Shown here one piece after another: positions 36,180-45,212 of a stretch of 64,000 nucleotides of DNA. This stretch comes from Lewinellaceae bacterium. Its GTDB lineage: Bacteria > Bacteroidota > Bacteroidia > Chitinophagales > Saprospiraceae. Under the pieces are notes generated by a model. It was not told the DNA's origin. It was given only the letters and a program-made list of their open reading frames with translations, and made no database searches. Location: positions 62,001 through 126,000 of the forward strand of contig JACJXW010000007.1 of the NCBI GenBank assembly GCA_020636405.1, given 5' to 3'. Every line of letters starts with the position of its first letter. Within the stretch, counting starts at the first letter, position 1. Made by a program: the position numbers and the translations under genes.

Positions 36180-36674
36180 TTATCGCAACTCCCCCGGGGC
36201 ACAAACATCCATATCTTCATAATCCAAATTCTCTCCGGCCATACCCCAGATGAAGGTATACCTCGCGGTGCCTGCCCCGCAATGGATGGACCACGGCGGG
36301 GAAATCACAGCCTCTTCGTTCTGCAACCACAAGTGGCGGGCCTCCTGAGGCTGCCCCATAAAGTGGCTGACACGCTGCCCTTCCGGTACTTCGAAATAAA
36401 GATAAACTTCCATCCGCCGGCCGTGGGTATGGGTTGGCATGGTATTCCAGACACTGCCGGTTTTTAGCTCCGTCATTCCCATTTGCAGCTGATTGGCCTT
36501 TACGATGCTGTTGACGATCAGCTTACGGATGTCCCGGGCATTGGAGGTTTCCAAAGCGCCGAGTTCCACTACCTCGGCATCCGCCCAGCGAACCGGGCCT
36601 TCCTGAAACAGGCTGCTGATCAAAAAATCCTGCCGGATTCGGGAGGTATCATAGCTTTTATCAAATATCTGAAT
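36180..36674 (-). pseudogene. kduI: kduI remnant: 5-dehydro-4-deoxy-D-glucuronate isomerase with N-terminal cupin domain deleted
   Basis: The last 125 codons match the C-terminal cupin of KduI very well: TSNARDIRKLIVNSIVKANQ, WNTMPTHTHGRRMEVYLYF with the metal-binding His, His and Glu, RHLWLQNEEAVISPPWSIH with the last His, and FIWGMAGENLDYEDMD. Upstream in the same frame, about 24 codons (SYDTSRIRQDFLISSLF) match the extreme N-terminus of KduI (DTQGLRNEFLVEKVF in E. coli). Between them about 110 residues, including the YSHxDR block and the N-terminal cupin, are missing. No ATG is present: the frame opens after a TAA at 36675-36677 and the first usable start is TTG at 36623. Intact KduI (about 280 residues) isomerises the 4-deoxy-uronate released from pectin or glycosaminoglycans. 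A shortened but functional protein of 148 residues cannot be excluded. Confidence 0.7.
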
Positions 36675-36741
36675 TTAGGCCATCCAACCGGGTTACACTG
36701 CATAATTTTTGAATTAAAGACGATTTTATCATCAATATTGG

Positions 36742-36782
36742 ATTCTTATCTACATGAAATAAGAATAGCTTGCCTACCTTTG
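36742..36782 (+). promoter_or_regulatory. operator-like inverted repeat and -7 element of the uronate operon
   Basis: ATTCTTAT (36742-36749) and ATAAGAAT (36759-36766) form a perfect 8-bp inverted repeat with a 9-base spacer, where a -33 region would be. TACCTTTG at 36775-36782 fits the -7 consensus TAnnTTTG, 22 bases before the ATG at 36805. A repressor bound here would block transcription. No TTG is found at the exact -33 position. Confidence 0.45.
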
Positions 36783-36804
36783 AAGGGCACTCAAATCAAT
36801 CAGA

Positions 36805-37629
36805 ATGAAAGACATCTCAACCCTTTTCTCTTTAAATAATAAGGTAGCCATCATAACCGGTGGCGCCGGAGTGCTGGGCGGCGCTATGGCCATGGGCCTG
36901 GCCGGCGCCGGCGCAAGGGTGGCCATCCTGGGCCGCACCGCTTCAAAAACAGATCGGCAGGCTGAGATGATCAGAGCCGAAGGAGGAGAAGCCCTTAGTA
37001 TTACAGCGGACGTACTCAACCGGGAGCAACTGGAAAAAGCCAGGGAAGCCGTACTGAAAAAATGGGGCAGAATCGACATTCTGCTCAACGTGGCCGGAGG
37101 CAACCTTCCCGGCGCAACCATAGCCCCGGAGCAAGACTTTTTCGACCTCTCCCTTGAAGATTTCAGCCGGGTAGTTGAGCTCAACCTGCACGGAACGGTG
37201 CTTCCTACCTATGTTTTCGCCAAACCAATGGCAGAGCAGGGTGAAGGTGTAATTATTAATATTTCGTCCATGACCGCGCAGCAGCCGTTCAGCCGGGTAG
37301 TCGGCTACGGCGCCGCCAAAGCAGCCATCGACAATTTCACCAAATGGCTGGCGGTCGAGATGGCGGCCAAATTCGGAGAGGGCATACGGGTGAACGCCAT
37401 CGCTCCCGGCGTTTTTGTCGGTGAACAAAACCTCCGCCTTTTACTCAACGAAGACAACAGCCTGACCGCACGAGGCCAGACGATCATCAGCCAGACGCCT
37501 ATGAAACGGTTCGGAGAACCCGAGGAGCTCATCGGCGCCACCGTTTGGCTGTGCAGCCCCGCCGCGGCTTTTGTTACGGGCATTATCGTTCCGGTGGATG
37601 GAGGCTTTAGCGCCTTTTCCGGAGTTTAA
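36805..37629 (+). CDS. SDR oxidoreductase, probable D-mannonate oxidoreductase (fructuronate reductase)
   Basis: 274 residues with an intact SDR core: TGGAGVLGGAMA (cofactor loop), NVAGGN, the catalytic Ser (INISSM), YGAAK with Tyr and Lys, and a C-terminal SPAAAFVTGIIVPVDGGF. It is the first gene of a run encoding UxuA, a TRAP transporter, KDG kinase and KDPG aldolase. From that context it most likely interconverts D-fructuronate and D-mannonate, replacing the classical UxuB. The alternative is KduD-type 2-dehydro-3-deoxygluconate dehydrogenase, since a kduI remnant lies divergently next to it. Sequence cannot decide. Confidence 0.85.
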   Translation: MKDISTLFSLNNKVAIITGGAGVLGGAMAMGLAGAGARVAILGRTASKTDRQAEMIRAEGGEALSITADVLNREQLEKAREAVLKKWGRIDILLNVAGGNLPGATIAPEQDFFDLSLEDFSRVVELNLHGTVLPTYVFAKPMAEQGEGVIINISSMTAQQPFSRVVGYGAAKAAIDNFTKWLAVEMAAKFGEGIRVNAIAPGVFVGEQNLRLLLNEDNSLTARGQTIISQTPMKRFGEPEELIGATVWLCSPAAAFVTGIIVPVDGGFSAFSGV

Positions 37630-37664
37630 GACCCTTAGCGGTGAAATCTCAAGAAATCCATCAG

Positions 37665-38840
37665 ATGAAAGAATTACTTCAGAGCTGGCGCTGGTATGGC
37701 CCGGCTGACCCGGTACAGCTGTCGGATATCCGGCAGGCCGGCGCAAGCGGTATTGTCACCGCATTGCATCACATCCCGAACGGAACGGTATGGCCCGCAG
37801 AAGAGATCCTGAAACGGAAACGGGAAATTGAAGCCGCCGGCCTGCAGTGGGCCGTTGTCGAAAGCCTTCCGGTAACCGAAGCGATCAAAACGCAAACCGG
37901 AGCATGGCGACAGCACATCGCCAACTATCAGCAAAGCCTGCGCAACCTGGGGCAGTGTGGCATCAGCATTGTAACTTACAACTTCATGCCAGTACTGGAC
38001 TGGACCCGCACGGACCTGGACTTCCCGATGCCCGATGGCTCCACTGCACTGCAATTCAGCCTCGCCGCCATGGCCGCTTTTGACCTCTTCCTGCTGCAAC
38101 GGCCGGGCGCCGGGGCCGATTATACGGAAGCAATAATACAGGCCGCAGAAGCCCACTTCCTAACGATGAAGGAGGCAGAAAAGGAACAACTCATTCGGAA
38201 CATCATCGCCGGGCTTCCGGGGGCGGAAGAGGGATATTCCCTCGAGCAACTCCAATTGGCGCTGGACAACTATAAGGACATCGACGAAAACCAGCTGCAT
38301 CAACATCTGGAGGAATTCCTCCAGGCAGTAGTGCCGGTAGCAGAAGCGTCCGGCATCCAACTGGCTATTCATCCGGACGACCCTCCGTTCCCCATCCTGG
38401 GGTTGCCCCGGACCGTGAGCACAGCCAGTCAGGTAGAACGCATCCTTCGGGCCGTTGACAGCTCCTCCAACGGCCTATGCTTCTGCACAGGTTCCTTTGG
38501 CGTACGGCCCGATAATGACTTGCCGGCCATGGTGGAGAAGTTCGCCTCCCGCATTCACTTCATTCACCTGCGCAGCACCCGGCGCGATGATAGGGGCAAT
38601 TTTTACGAAGCCGACCATCTGGATGGCGACGTAGATATGTACGCCGTCATGAAGGCCTTGCTGGAAGAACAGCAGAACCGCGATACCGGTATCCCGATGC
38701 GGCCCGACCATGGCCACCGGATGCTGGACGACCTCCACAAAACTACCAACGCGGGCTACTCCGCTATAGGCCGGCTGCGGGGGCTGGCGGAATTGAGAGG
38801 GCTGCAACTGGGTATACTGAGAAGTGCTGCCCTCCTATGA
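37665..38840 (+). CDS. uxuA: mannonate dehydratase
   Basis: 391 residues from the ATG at 37665, eight codons after an in-frame GTG; the chosen start gives the usual MKxxxxWRWYGPADPV beginning. It converts D-mannonate to 2-keto-3-deoxy-D-gluconate with Mn2+. Landmarks: GIVTALHHIPNGTVWP, YNFMPVLDWTRTDLDF, LAIHPDDPPFPILGLPRTVS, GLCFCTGSFGVRPDND, FIHLRSTRR and MRPDHGHRMLDD. The His, Asp and Cys metal ligands in these blocks appear intact. It is 35 bases after the SDR, so the two are co-transcribed. Confidence 0.96.
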   Translation: MKELLQSWRWYGPADPVQLSDIRQAGASGIVTALHHIPNGTVWPAEEILKRKREIEAAGLQWAVVESLPVTEAIKTQTGAWRQHIANYQQSLRNLGQCGISIVTYNFMPVLDWTRTDLDFPMPDGSTALQFSLAAMAAFDLFLLQRPGAGADYTEAIIQAAEAHFLTMKEAEKEQLIRNIIAGLPGAEEGYSLEQLQLALDNYKDIDENQLHQHLEEFLQAVVPVAEASGIQLAIHPDDPPFPILGLPRTVSTASQVERILRAVDSSSNGLCFCTGSFGVRPDNDLPAMVEKFASRIHFIHLRSTRRDDRGNFYEADHLDGDVDMYAVMKALLEEQQNRDTGIPMRPDHGHRMLDDLHKTTNAGYSAIGRLRGLAELRGLQLGILRSAALL

Positions 38841-38903
38841 AATCGATTGCATCCAGGAACCTTCGTAAATAATGGAATGCGGCTACTCCACAAATCAAAG
38901 CTT

Positions 38904-39872
38904 ATGAAATATTTTGTACCGCTGGTGTTTATTTTAGCCATATGTACGAACTGCAGTAAGGACAGCCACAAAAACACGCTCTTCCTGGCACATTCCCTTC
39001 CGGTTACCCACCCTGTTCACAAGGGTATACTCGATTTCCAGAAAAAGGTAGCCGAAAAATCCGGAGGAGCTATGCTGGTGAAAATATTTCCCGACGGGCA
39101 GCTGGGCACGGAAAGAGAAGTTTTGGAACTGCTGCAGATCGGCAGCGTGGCGATGACCAAGGTAAGCGCAGCCGTTATGGCCAATTTTGCCCCTGAGTAC
39201 GAGGTACTGGGTGTTCCTTATCTGTTCCGGGACAAAGGCCATCTCTTTCAGGTTCTGGAAGGGGAAGTGGGACGCCAGTTGCTGCTCAGCAGCAGCGACT
39301 ACTGGTTACGAGGCCTTTGTTTCTACGACGCCGGCAGCCGCAGCTTTTATACCAAAGACAAGCCCATCCGTAGGCCTGAAGACCTCCGAGGGCTGAAGAT
39401 ACGGGTAATGAACCATCAAATGTCGGTCGATATGGTCAATGCCATGGGCGGTTCGGCAACTCCCATGGCCTTCGGCGAATTGTATACCGCTCTTCAACAG
39501 GGAGTGGTTGATGGGGCAGAGAACAACCCGCCATCTCTGGTTTCCTCCAATCACTACGAGGTGTGTAAATATTATACCCTGGATGAACACAGTGCCATTC
39601 CGGACGTACTGGTGATCGGCACCAAGTTCTGGGATAAGCTCTCCGATAAAGAGCAACAATGGCTGGCGGAAGCGGCTGCGGAGTCGGTGATCGCTCAAAA
39701 GAGATACTGGGAGGAATCGGTAAAGGAATGTATGGAAATACTGAATGCCGCGGATGTAGAGGTCATAAGGCCGGAAAAGAGCCTGTTTGCCAATGCCTCC
39801 CGGCCGGTACTGGAAGCATTTATTCAAAAACCCGGCATGAAGGTGCTGGTCGAGGCCATACAGCAGCAATAA
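38904..39872 (+). CDS. dctP: TRAP transporter substrate-binding lipoprotein (DctP)
   Basis: 322 residues from the ATG at 38904. Lipobox near residue 17 (ICTNCSKD). The DctP fold has HSLPVTHPVHKGILDFQKKV, GQLGTEREVLELLQIG, and the central RPEDLRGLKIRVMNHQMSVD with the substrate-carboxylate Arg, then VDGAENNPPSLVSS. It binds an acidic sugar or similar organic acid in the periplasm for the dctQM permease encoded next. The lipid anchor (rather than a soluble form) is unusual for DctP in proteobacteria, but not for Bacteroidota. Its place after uxuA suggests a uronate as the ligand. Confidence 0.92.
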   Translation: MKYFVPLVFILAICTNCSKDSHKNTLFLAHSLPVTHPVHKGILDFQKKVAEKSGGAMLVKIFPDGQLGTEREVLELLQIGSVAMTKVSAAVMANFAPEYEVLGVPYLFRDKGHLFQVLEGEVGRQLLLSSSDYWLRGLCFYDAGSRSFYTKDKPIRRPEDLRGLKIRVMNHQMSVDMVNAMGGSATPMAFGELYTALQQGVVDGAENNPPSLVSSNHYEVCKYYTLDEHSAIPDVLVIGTKFWDKLSDKEQQWLAEAAAESVIAQKRYWEESVKECMEILNAADVEVIRPEKSLFANASRPVLEAFIQKPGMKVLVEAIQQQ

Positions 39873-39892
39873 TCCTGTAAAAGCGAAAACCA

Positions 39893-40369
39893 ATGCAAAA
39901 AGCGTATCTGTCCATCAATAGGATCATCGAAATGTTCCTGGCCCTGATTTTCGGGTTACTGGTTCTGGATGTGAGCTGGCAGGTCTTCTCGCGATACCTC
40001 ATCGGGCAATCCAGTTCGTTCACTGAAGAATTTGCCCGCTTTGCCCTCATTTGGTTATCTATCCTGGGGGCCGCTTATCTGAATGGGCAGAGGGGCCATC
40101 TTTCCATAGACTTTCTGATCAGGAAACTGCCTCCGGAGCAAAAAAGACGGAGGCTGGTGGCCCTCGAGATCCTCATGTTGCTATTTGCTTTGTTCATTAT
40201 GGTCATCGGCGGGAGCAACCTGGTGTACATTACCCTATCGCTGGGGCAGAAGTCCTCGGCCCTTGGCGTCCCTTTAGGGGTAGTCTACTCCATTGTTCCC
40301 TTCAGCGGGTTATTGATCATTTTTTACTGCATTCACAACATTTTACACCCCGGAGAAGCGCTGGATTAG
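39893..40369 (+). CDS. dctQ: TRAP transporter small permease subunit (DctQ)
   Basis: 158 residues with four membrane helices (about 9-28, 45-62, 88-108, 128-150). Typical DctQ features are DVSWQVFSRYLIGQSSSFTEEFARFALIWL and YLNGQRGHLSIDFL. It joins DctM to the binding protein. Spacing to dctP is 20 bases. Confidence 0.93.
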   Translation: MQKAYLSINRIIEMFLALIFGLLVLDVSWQVFSRYLIGQSSSFTEEFARFALIWLSILGAAYLNGQRGHLSIDFLIRKLPPEQKRRRLVALEILMLLFALFIMVIGGSNLVYITLSLGQKSSALGVPLGVVYSIVPFSGLLIIFYCIHNILHPGEALD

Positions 40370-40430
40370 CATGTCTGCAGCTCCAGGCTACAGGCACCGA
40401 ACTTTCTGCCTGGTACAAAACCCATCGACA

Positions 40431-41735
40431 ATGAGTATAGAAGCCGTAAGTATCCTACTTCTTTTTTTCAGTTTTTTCGCCTTACTGTTGTACGGCCTGC
40501 CCGTCGCCTACTGCATTGGCATTTCCACTACGCTTACTATTCTTTTGAATATTGCGTTCATGCCCGGGATCACGACGGTTGCCCAGCGCATGACGACCGG
40601 GATCGACAGTTTTGCCCTACTCGCCATCCCCTTTTTCATACTTGCCGGAGACATCATGAACAAGGGAGGTATTGCCAACCGGCTCATCAATTTTGCCAAA
40701 TCCCTCATCGGGAGCCTGCCCGGAGGGCTGGCCTATGTCAACATACTCGCGGCGATGTTGTTCGGCGCCATTTCGGGCTCGGCAGTAGCGGCGGCTTCGG
40801 CGATCGGTAGCATCATGACCGACCGGATGGAAGATGAGGGGTATCCGCGCTCCTTCAGTGCTTCGGTCAACATCGCCTCCGCCACGACGGGGTTGCTCAT
40901 TCCACCCAGTAATGTTCTGATCGTCTTCGCTTTGGCCAGCGGGGGCGCCGCCTCGGTCGCAGCACTATTTATGGCAGGCTATCTGCCGGGCATTCTGGTT
41001 GGAGTCGCACTGATGGCCGTCGTAGCGGTGATCGCCCGAAGGAAGCAATTCCCCAGGGATGAGCGTGTTCCATTATCCCAATTGTGGCGGGATTTCAGGC
41101 GCTCTTTTCTGAGCCTGATGCTATTGGTCGTCATTGTAGGAGGGATCGTTGCCGGCATTTTTACCGCTACCGAAGCCGCCGGTATAGCCGTCTTGTACTC
41201 CGGTATTCTGGCATTGAGTTACAAAGCCGTTTCTTTCCGGGATTTTCCTTCTATCTTCCTGGGAAGTGCAAAAACTACGGCCATAGTCATGTTTTTGATC
41301 TGTACCTCTATGGCGATGTCCTGGCTTTTTTCTTTCGAAAGTATTCCGCAGTTGATGACCACGTTTATGGTGGACCGGGTGAGCAACCCGATCCTGATCT
41401 TCCTCATCATCAATATCACCTTGTTGATCGTCGGTACATTTATGGACATGACCCCGGCTGTCCTCATCTTTACGCCTATTTTTCTGCCGGTAGTCACCCA
41501 ACTGGGCATGCATCCGGTCCATTTCGGCATCATCATGGTACTGAACCTCTGCATCGGGGTGTGTACGCCTCCGGTGGGCACCCTTTTATTCGTAGGCAGC
41601 GGAGTAGCCAAAATATCGGTTTCCGATGTCATCCCGCCACTGATCCCGCTACTCGTCACTATGATCGTCGTTTTGTTGCTGGTCACCTACATTCCGGCGA
41701 TATCGATGTGGCTACCCGGTTTATTTGGACTTTGA
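40431..41735 (+). CDS. dctM: TRAP transporter large permease subunit (DctM)
   Basis: 434 residues from the ATG at 40431; an earlier in-frame ATG adds 20 poor residues. About twelve membrane helices. Landmarks: GLPVAYCIG, IPFFILAGDIMNKGGIANRLINFA, LFGAISGSAVAAASAIGSIM, ASATTGLLIPPSNVLI and MDMTPAVLIFTPIFLPV. It is the secondary Na+-driven pore of the uptake system. It completes a three-gene TRAP transporter embedded between uxuA and kdgK. Confidence 0.95.
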   Translation: MSIEAVSILLLFFSFFALLLYGLPVAYCIGISTTLTILLNIAFMPGITTVAQRMTTGIDSFALLAIPFFILAGDIMNKGGIANRLINFAKSLIGSLPGGLAYVNILAAMLFGAISGSAVAAASAIGSIMTDRMEDEGYPRSFSASVNIASATTGLLIPPSNVLIVFALASGGAASVAALFMAGYLPGILVGVALMAVVAVIARRKQFPRDERVPLSQLWRDFRRSFLSLMLLVVIVGGIVAGIFTATEAAGIAVLYSGILALSYKAVSFRDFPSIFLGSAKTTAIVMFLICTSMAMSWLFSFESIPQLMTTFMVDRVSNPILIFLIINITLLIVGTFMDMTPAVLIFTPIFLPVVTQLGMHPVHFGIIMVLNLCIGVCTPPVGTLLFVGSGVAKISVSDVIPPLIPLLVTMIVVLLLVTYIPAISMWLPGLFGL

Positions 41736-41770
41736 ATTAAACCTGTTTCATCAAAAAAAACAAAGAACTG

Positions 41771-42814
41771 ATGGCCTTGAAAAAGATTGTCACCTTCGGA
41801 GAGATCATGCTCCGCCTCACGCCACAGAGCCTGCGCCGTTTTTCGCAGGCCGACACCTTTGATGTCGTCTACGGCGGCGGGGAAAGCAACGTTGCCGTGT
41901 CGCTGGCCAACTACGGCCTGCCGGTTGAATTCGTGAGCCGCATTCCGGACAATGACATCGGAGAATGCGCCATTATGGAAATGCGCAAACGCAGGGTAGG
42001 GGTCAATCATATCGTTCGCGGGGGCGAGCGGCTGGGTATCTATTTTCTGGAGATCGGCGCCGTCAGCCGCGGCAGCAAGGTGATCTACGACCGCGCACAC
42101 TCCGGCATGGCCACCATCGAGAAAGGGATGGTCGATTGGGAAACCGTTTTTGCCGACGCCCAATGGTTTCACTGGACAGGCATCACGCCGGCCATCTCCC
42201 AGGGCGCCGCTGATGCCTGCCTGGAGGCCATCCGGGCCGCCAACCGCCTGGGCATTACTGTTTCCACCGACCTCAATTACCGGAAAAACCTTTGGAAGTA
42301 CGGCAAAAGGCCGGAAGACGTCATGCCCGAATTAGTCGCCGGGTGCGATATCATCCTGGGTAATGAGGAAGATGCCGAAAAACACTTCCACATTCATCCG
42401 GAAGGGGTCGATGTGACTCAGGGGGAGTCGATGGACGCCGGAGCCTACATTTCTGTCTGCCAACAGTTGATGCAAAAATTCCCCAAATGTAAAAAGGCCA
42501 TCATTACCCTGCGCGGTTCGATCAGTGCTTCGCACAATACCTGGGCGGGCGTGCTTTATGACGGAAAAACACTCTATGAATCTCCCACTTATCAAATCAC
42601 CCACATCGTCGACCGGGTCGGGGGCGGCGACAGCTTCATGGGCGGCCTGATCTATGGGCTGATCACTTTTGGAGAAGACAACCAGAAGGCGCTCGACTTC
42701 GCCGTGGCGGCCTCCTGCCTGAAGCATACCATTTATGGCGATGCGAACCTGGCCACTGTCGATGAAGTAGAAAAACTGATGGGCGGAGACGCCAGCGGGA
42801 GAGTAAGCCGATAG
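41771..42814 (+). CDS. kdgK: 2-dehydro-3-deoxygluconokinase (PfkB family)
   Basis: 347 residues. PfkB sugar-kinase fold: VTFGEIMLRLTP at the start, DVVYGGGESNVAVSLANYG, and the C-terminal signature VDRVGGGDSFMGGLIYG with the catalytic Asp of the GxGD motif. The bacteroidotal KDG kinase group has the IYFLEIGAVSRGSKVIYDR block. It phosphorylates 2-keto-3-deoxygluconate from the UxuA reaction to KDPG. The following gene encodes the matching aldolase. Confidence 0.92.
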   Translation: MALKKIVTFGEIMLRLTPQSLRRFSQADTFDVVYGGGESNVAVSLANYGLPVEFVSRIPDNDIGECAIMEMRKRRVGVNHIVRGGERLGIYFLEIGAVSRGSKVIYDRAHSGMATIEKGMVDWETVFADAQWFHWTGITPAISQGAADACLEAIRAANRLGITVSTDLNYRKNLWKYGKRPEDVMPELVAGCDIILGNEEDAEKHFHIHPEGVDVTQGESMDAGAYISVCQQLMQKFPKCKKAIITLRGSISASHNTWAGVLYDGKTLYESPTYQITHIVDRVGGGDSFMGGLIYGLITFGEDNQKALDFAVAASCLKHTIYGDANLATVDEVEKLMGGDASGRVSR

Positions 42815-42878
42815 ATTGATATTATTTTATTCGGTTGGCAGCCATAGTGTTGCCAGCCTGGCCTTTAAATGAAACCGG

Positions 42879-43550
42879 ATGGCAAAATTCACAAGAATAC
42901 AAGTGGCTCAAAAAATGGAGGAGACGGGAATGGTGCCCGTTTTTTACCATGCCGATATCGAAACCTGCAAAGGGGTGCTGCGCGCCTGCTATGAAGGCGG
43001 GGTGCGGGTATTTGAATTCACCAATCGCGGTGACTTCGCCCACGAGGTATTCGGTGAACTGAACAAGTTCGCCCGCAACGAACTCCCGGAGATGATGCTG
43101 GGCATCGGCTCTGTAGTGGATGCGGCAACCACTGCCTTATACCTGCAACTGGGGGCCGATTTTGTCGTTTCCCCCATCCTCAACCCTGAAATGGCCCTGG
43201 TGTGTAACCGGCGAAAGGTGTTGTGGTCGCCCGGTTGCGGCACCCTGACCGAAATAAGCCGTGCGCATGAGTTGGGCGCCGAGATCGTCAAGATCTTTCC
43301 CGGCGCCCAGGTCGGAGGCCCTGGTTTTGTCGAGGCCATTAAGGGGCCCTGCCCATGGGCGAGCATCATGCCGACGGGAGGGGTATCACCAACGGAAGAG
43401 AACCTGCGCCCCTGGTTTAAGGCTGGTGTCACCTGCGTGGGAATGGGGTCGAAGCTATTCCCCAAAGATATTATTGCGCATAAAGATTTCGCTGCGCTGA
43501 CGGATATCGTGAGGGCCGCCGTGGAAACGGTTAGAAAGGTAAGGTATTGA
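42879..43550 (+). CDS. eda: bifunctional KDPG/KHG aldolase
   Basis: 223 residues. Class I aldolase: catalytic Glu in FEFTNRG and Schiff-base Lys in IVKIFPGAQVGGPGF; SPGCGTLTEI and SIMPTGGVSPTEENL are the phosphate-binding blocks. It cleaves KDPG to pyruvate and glyceraldehyde-3-phosphate, the last step of the uronate route encoded here. The length (223) is close to the family norm. Confidence 0.95.
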   Translation: MAKFTRIQVAQKMEETGMVPVFYHADIETCKGVLRACYEGGVRVFEFTNRGDFAHEVFGELNKFARNELPEMMLGIGSVVDAATTALYLQLGADFVVSPILNPEMALVCNRRKVLWSPGCGTLTEISRAHELGAEIVKIFPGAQVGGPGFVEAIKGPCPWASIMPTGGVSPTEENLRPWFKAGVTCVGMGSKLFPKDIIAHKDFAALTDIVRAAVETVRKVRY

Positions 43551-43575
43551 AGAAGGTGTCTGTCGCATGTTCCAC

Positions 43576-43606
43576 TTGCTCCCCTGCCTCCGGCCTGCTA
43601 TCTTTG
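43576..43606 (+). promoter_or_regulatory. candidate promoter for the SDR gene
   Basis: TTG (43576-43578), 20 bases, TATCTTTG (43599-43606) match the Bacteroidota promoter pattern. Predicted start near 43613, ATG at 43630. The SDR is therefore likely expressed separately from the uronate operon. Confidence 0.55.
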
Positions 43607-43629
43607 CCGATCATCAAAAGAGTGGTTTC

Positions 43630-44430
43630 ATGAGTAAAGTCGTTTTGATCACCGGCGCCTCTTCCGGACTGGGGCAGGCATTGGCCGGGCAATTGGCGGG
43701 AAAAGGATACCGGGTATACGGCACCAGCCGAAGCCCCAAGGAAAACAAACTGCCCTACCAAATGACAGCGATGGATGTGCAGGATGAGGACAGCGTTCGA
43801 AAGGCCATCGCCCGGATCGTGGAAAAGGAAGGACGCCTGGATGCCGTAATCAATAACGCCGGTATTGGGATCGCCGGCCCGCTGGAACAGCTTGCTGCGG
43901 AGAATATAGAAAAGGTGCTGGATACGAATGTAAAGGGAGTGGTGCGCGTCATCCAGGCAGCCTTGCCGCATCTGCGTCAAAGCAAAGGGCGGGTGCTCAA
44001 CATCAGCTCCATAGGGGCGCTCTTCGGCCTGCCTTACCGAGGCATCTATTGCGCCAGCAAAGCTGCTGTAGACCTCATCACGGAAGCCCTGCGGATGGAA
44101 CTGGCCACTCATGGCGTGCAGGCCTGCAGTATCCACGCCGGTGACATCCAAACCAACATCAACGCCAACCGGATCAAGGACTATGACCCTTCCGACCCCA
44201 CCTACCGGGAAAGCTTCGAACGGGTGTACGCCGATATCGACAAGGACGTCAATAAAGGCCTGCCGGCAGAAGAAGTGGCCCGACAGGTGATCCGGGCCAT
44301 GGAATCCCCCCGCCTACGCCGTTATTACACTGTCGGCAAACCCCTGCAACGCCTGTCCATTCTGGCCAAGCGGCTGCTGCCGGCGCCTCTGTTCGAAAAG
44401 ATCATCCGGGGGTATTCTGGGATGGGATAA
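43630..44430 (+). CDS. SDR family oxidoreductase
   Basis: 266 residues from the ATG at 43630 (an upstream in-frame start would begin inside the promoter). Classical SDR motifs: TGASSGLG, NNAGIG, ISSIGALFG, and YCASK as the Tyr-Lys pair. The long C-terminal part after about 200 (RRYYTVGKPLQRLSILAKRLLP) resembles SDRs acting on steroids, retinoids or lipids. Substrate unknown. It carries its own promoter, so membership in the uronate pathway is doubtful. Confidence 0.88.
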   Translation: MSKVVLITGASSGLGQALAGQLAGKGYRVYGTSRSPKENKLPYQMTAMDVQDEDSVRKAIARIVEKEGRLDAVINNAGIGIAGPLEQLAAENIEKVLDTNVKGVVRVIQAALPHLRQSKGRVLNISSIGALFGLPYRGIYCASKAAVDLITEALRMELATHGVQACSIHAGDIQTNINANRIKDYDPSDPTYRESFERVYADIDKDVNKGLPAEEVARQVIRAMESPRLRRYYTVGKPLQRLSILAKRLLPAPLFEKIIRGYSGMG

Positions 44431-44490
44431 CCAGGAGGGGGAGGCCGTCGTTTCAATTCATTTATGAATCAAATACCATTCAAAAAAGCT

Positions 44491-45039
44491 ATGAAGAACC
44501 TGACATTTTTTCTGATTATGGCCATCAGCCTGCTTTTCACCGCCTGCGGCTCACCGGCGGAAGAGGAACTTAACCGGGACCAGCTTTCCGGGCTGATACA
44601 AGAAATGGAAAGCAATTTCCAGCAACAGCTGGGCCAGGTGGGCGTCGATACGGCCGCTGCCCGCACTATGGTAGAAAAAGCCGAAGAGTTTGCCCGGCGT
44701 TTCCCGCGGGACACCCTGGCGCCGAAGTTCCTGTTCCAGGCAGCTAATGTCAGCCGGGGCATAGGAGACTTTGAACGGTCGGCAAGCTTGTGGGGACAGA
44801 TCGCCTCGGACTACGAAAATTACCAGCGTGCGCCCGAAGCTCTTTTTTTCCAGGCCTTTACCCTGGATAATGACCTGGACGATGCCGTAAGGGCCATTCC
44901 GAAATACGAAAGCTTTCTGTTAAGGTACCCCAAACACCCCATTGCCAGGGATGCGGCCCTGCTTTTGGAAGCGGCCAAAAGCGGCAAATCTGCCGATGAT
45001 ATGGTGAAAGAGTTCCAGCAGAAGCAGCAGGATGAGTAA
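44491..45039 (+). CDS. lipoprotein with TPR-like repeats
   Basis: 182 residues from the ATG at 44491; an ATG nine codons earlier is also possible. Lipobox FTACGS near residue 19. The mature part is helical with TPR-like pairs (APKFLFQAANVSRGIGDFERSASLWGQI and AIPKYESFLLRYPKHPIARDAALLLE), reminiscent of BamD/YbgF outer-membrane scaffold repeats. It could be a periplasmic adaptor. Function unknown. Confidence 0.75.
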   Translation: MKNLTFFLIMAISLLFTACGSPAEEELNRDQLSGLIQEMESNFQQQLGQVGVDTAAARTMVEKAEEFARRFPRDTLAPKFLFQAANVSRGIGDFERSASLWGQIASDYENYQRAPEALFFQAFTLDNDLDDAVRAIPKYESFLLRYPKHPIARDAALLLEAAKSGKSADDMVKEFQQKQQDE

Positions 45040-45212
45040 TGTATACGCCAGGGATTGCATGGAGCCGCTTCAATCCCTTATCTTTACGGGCGAGAAAAAG
45101 AATTACGTAACCTTCAAAAGGTAATTCCCCGAGCCCTGAGGACGGCTTGTTTGTGCAAACAGCACTACAGAGCGATGCGGGGAGTTTACCTTTTGGCCTT
45201 TAATATGTCGTT

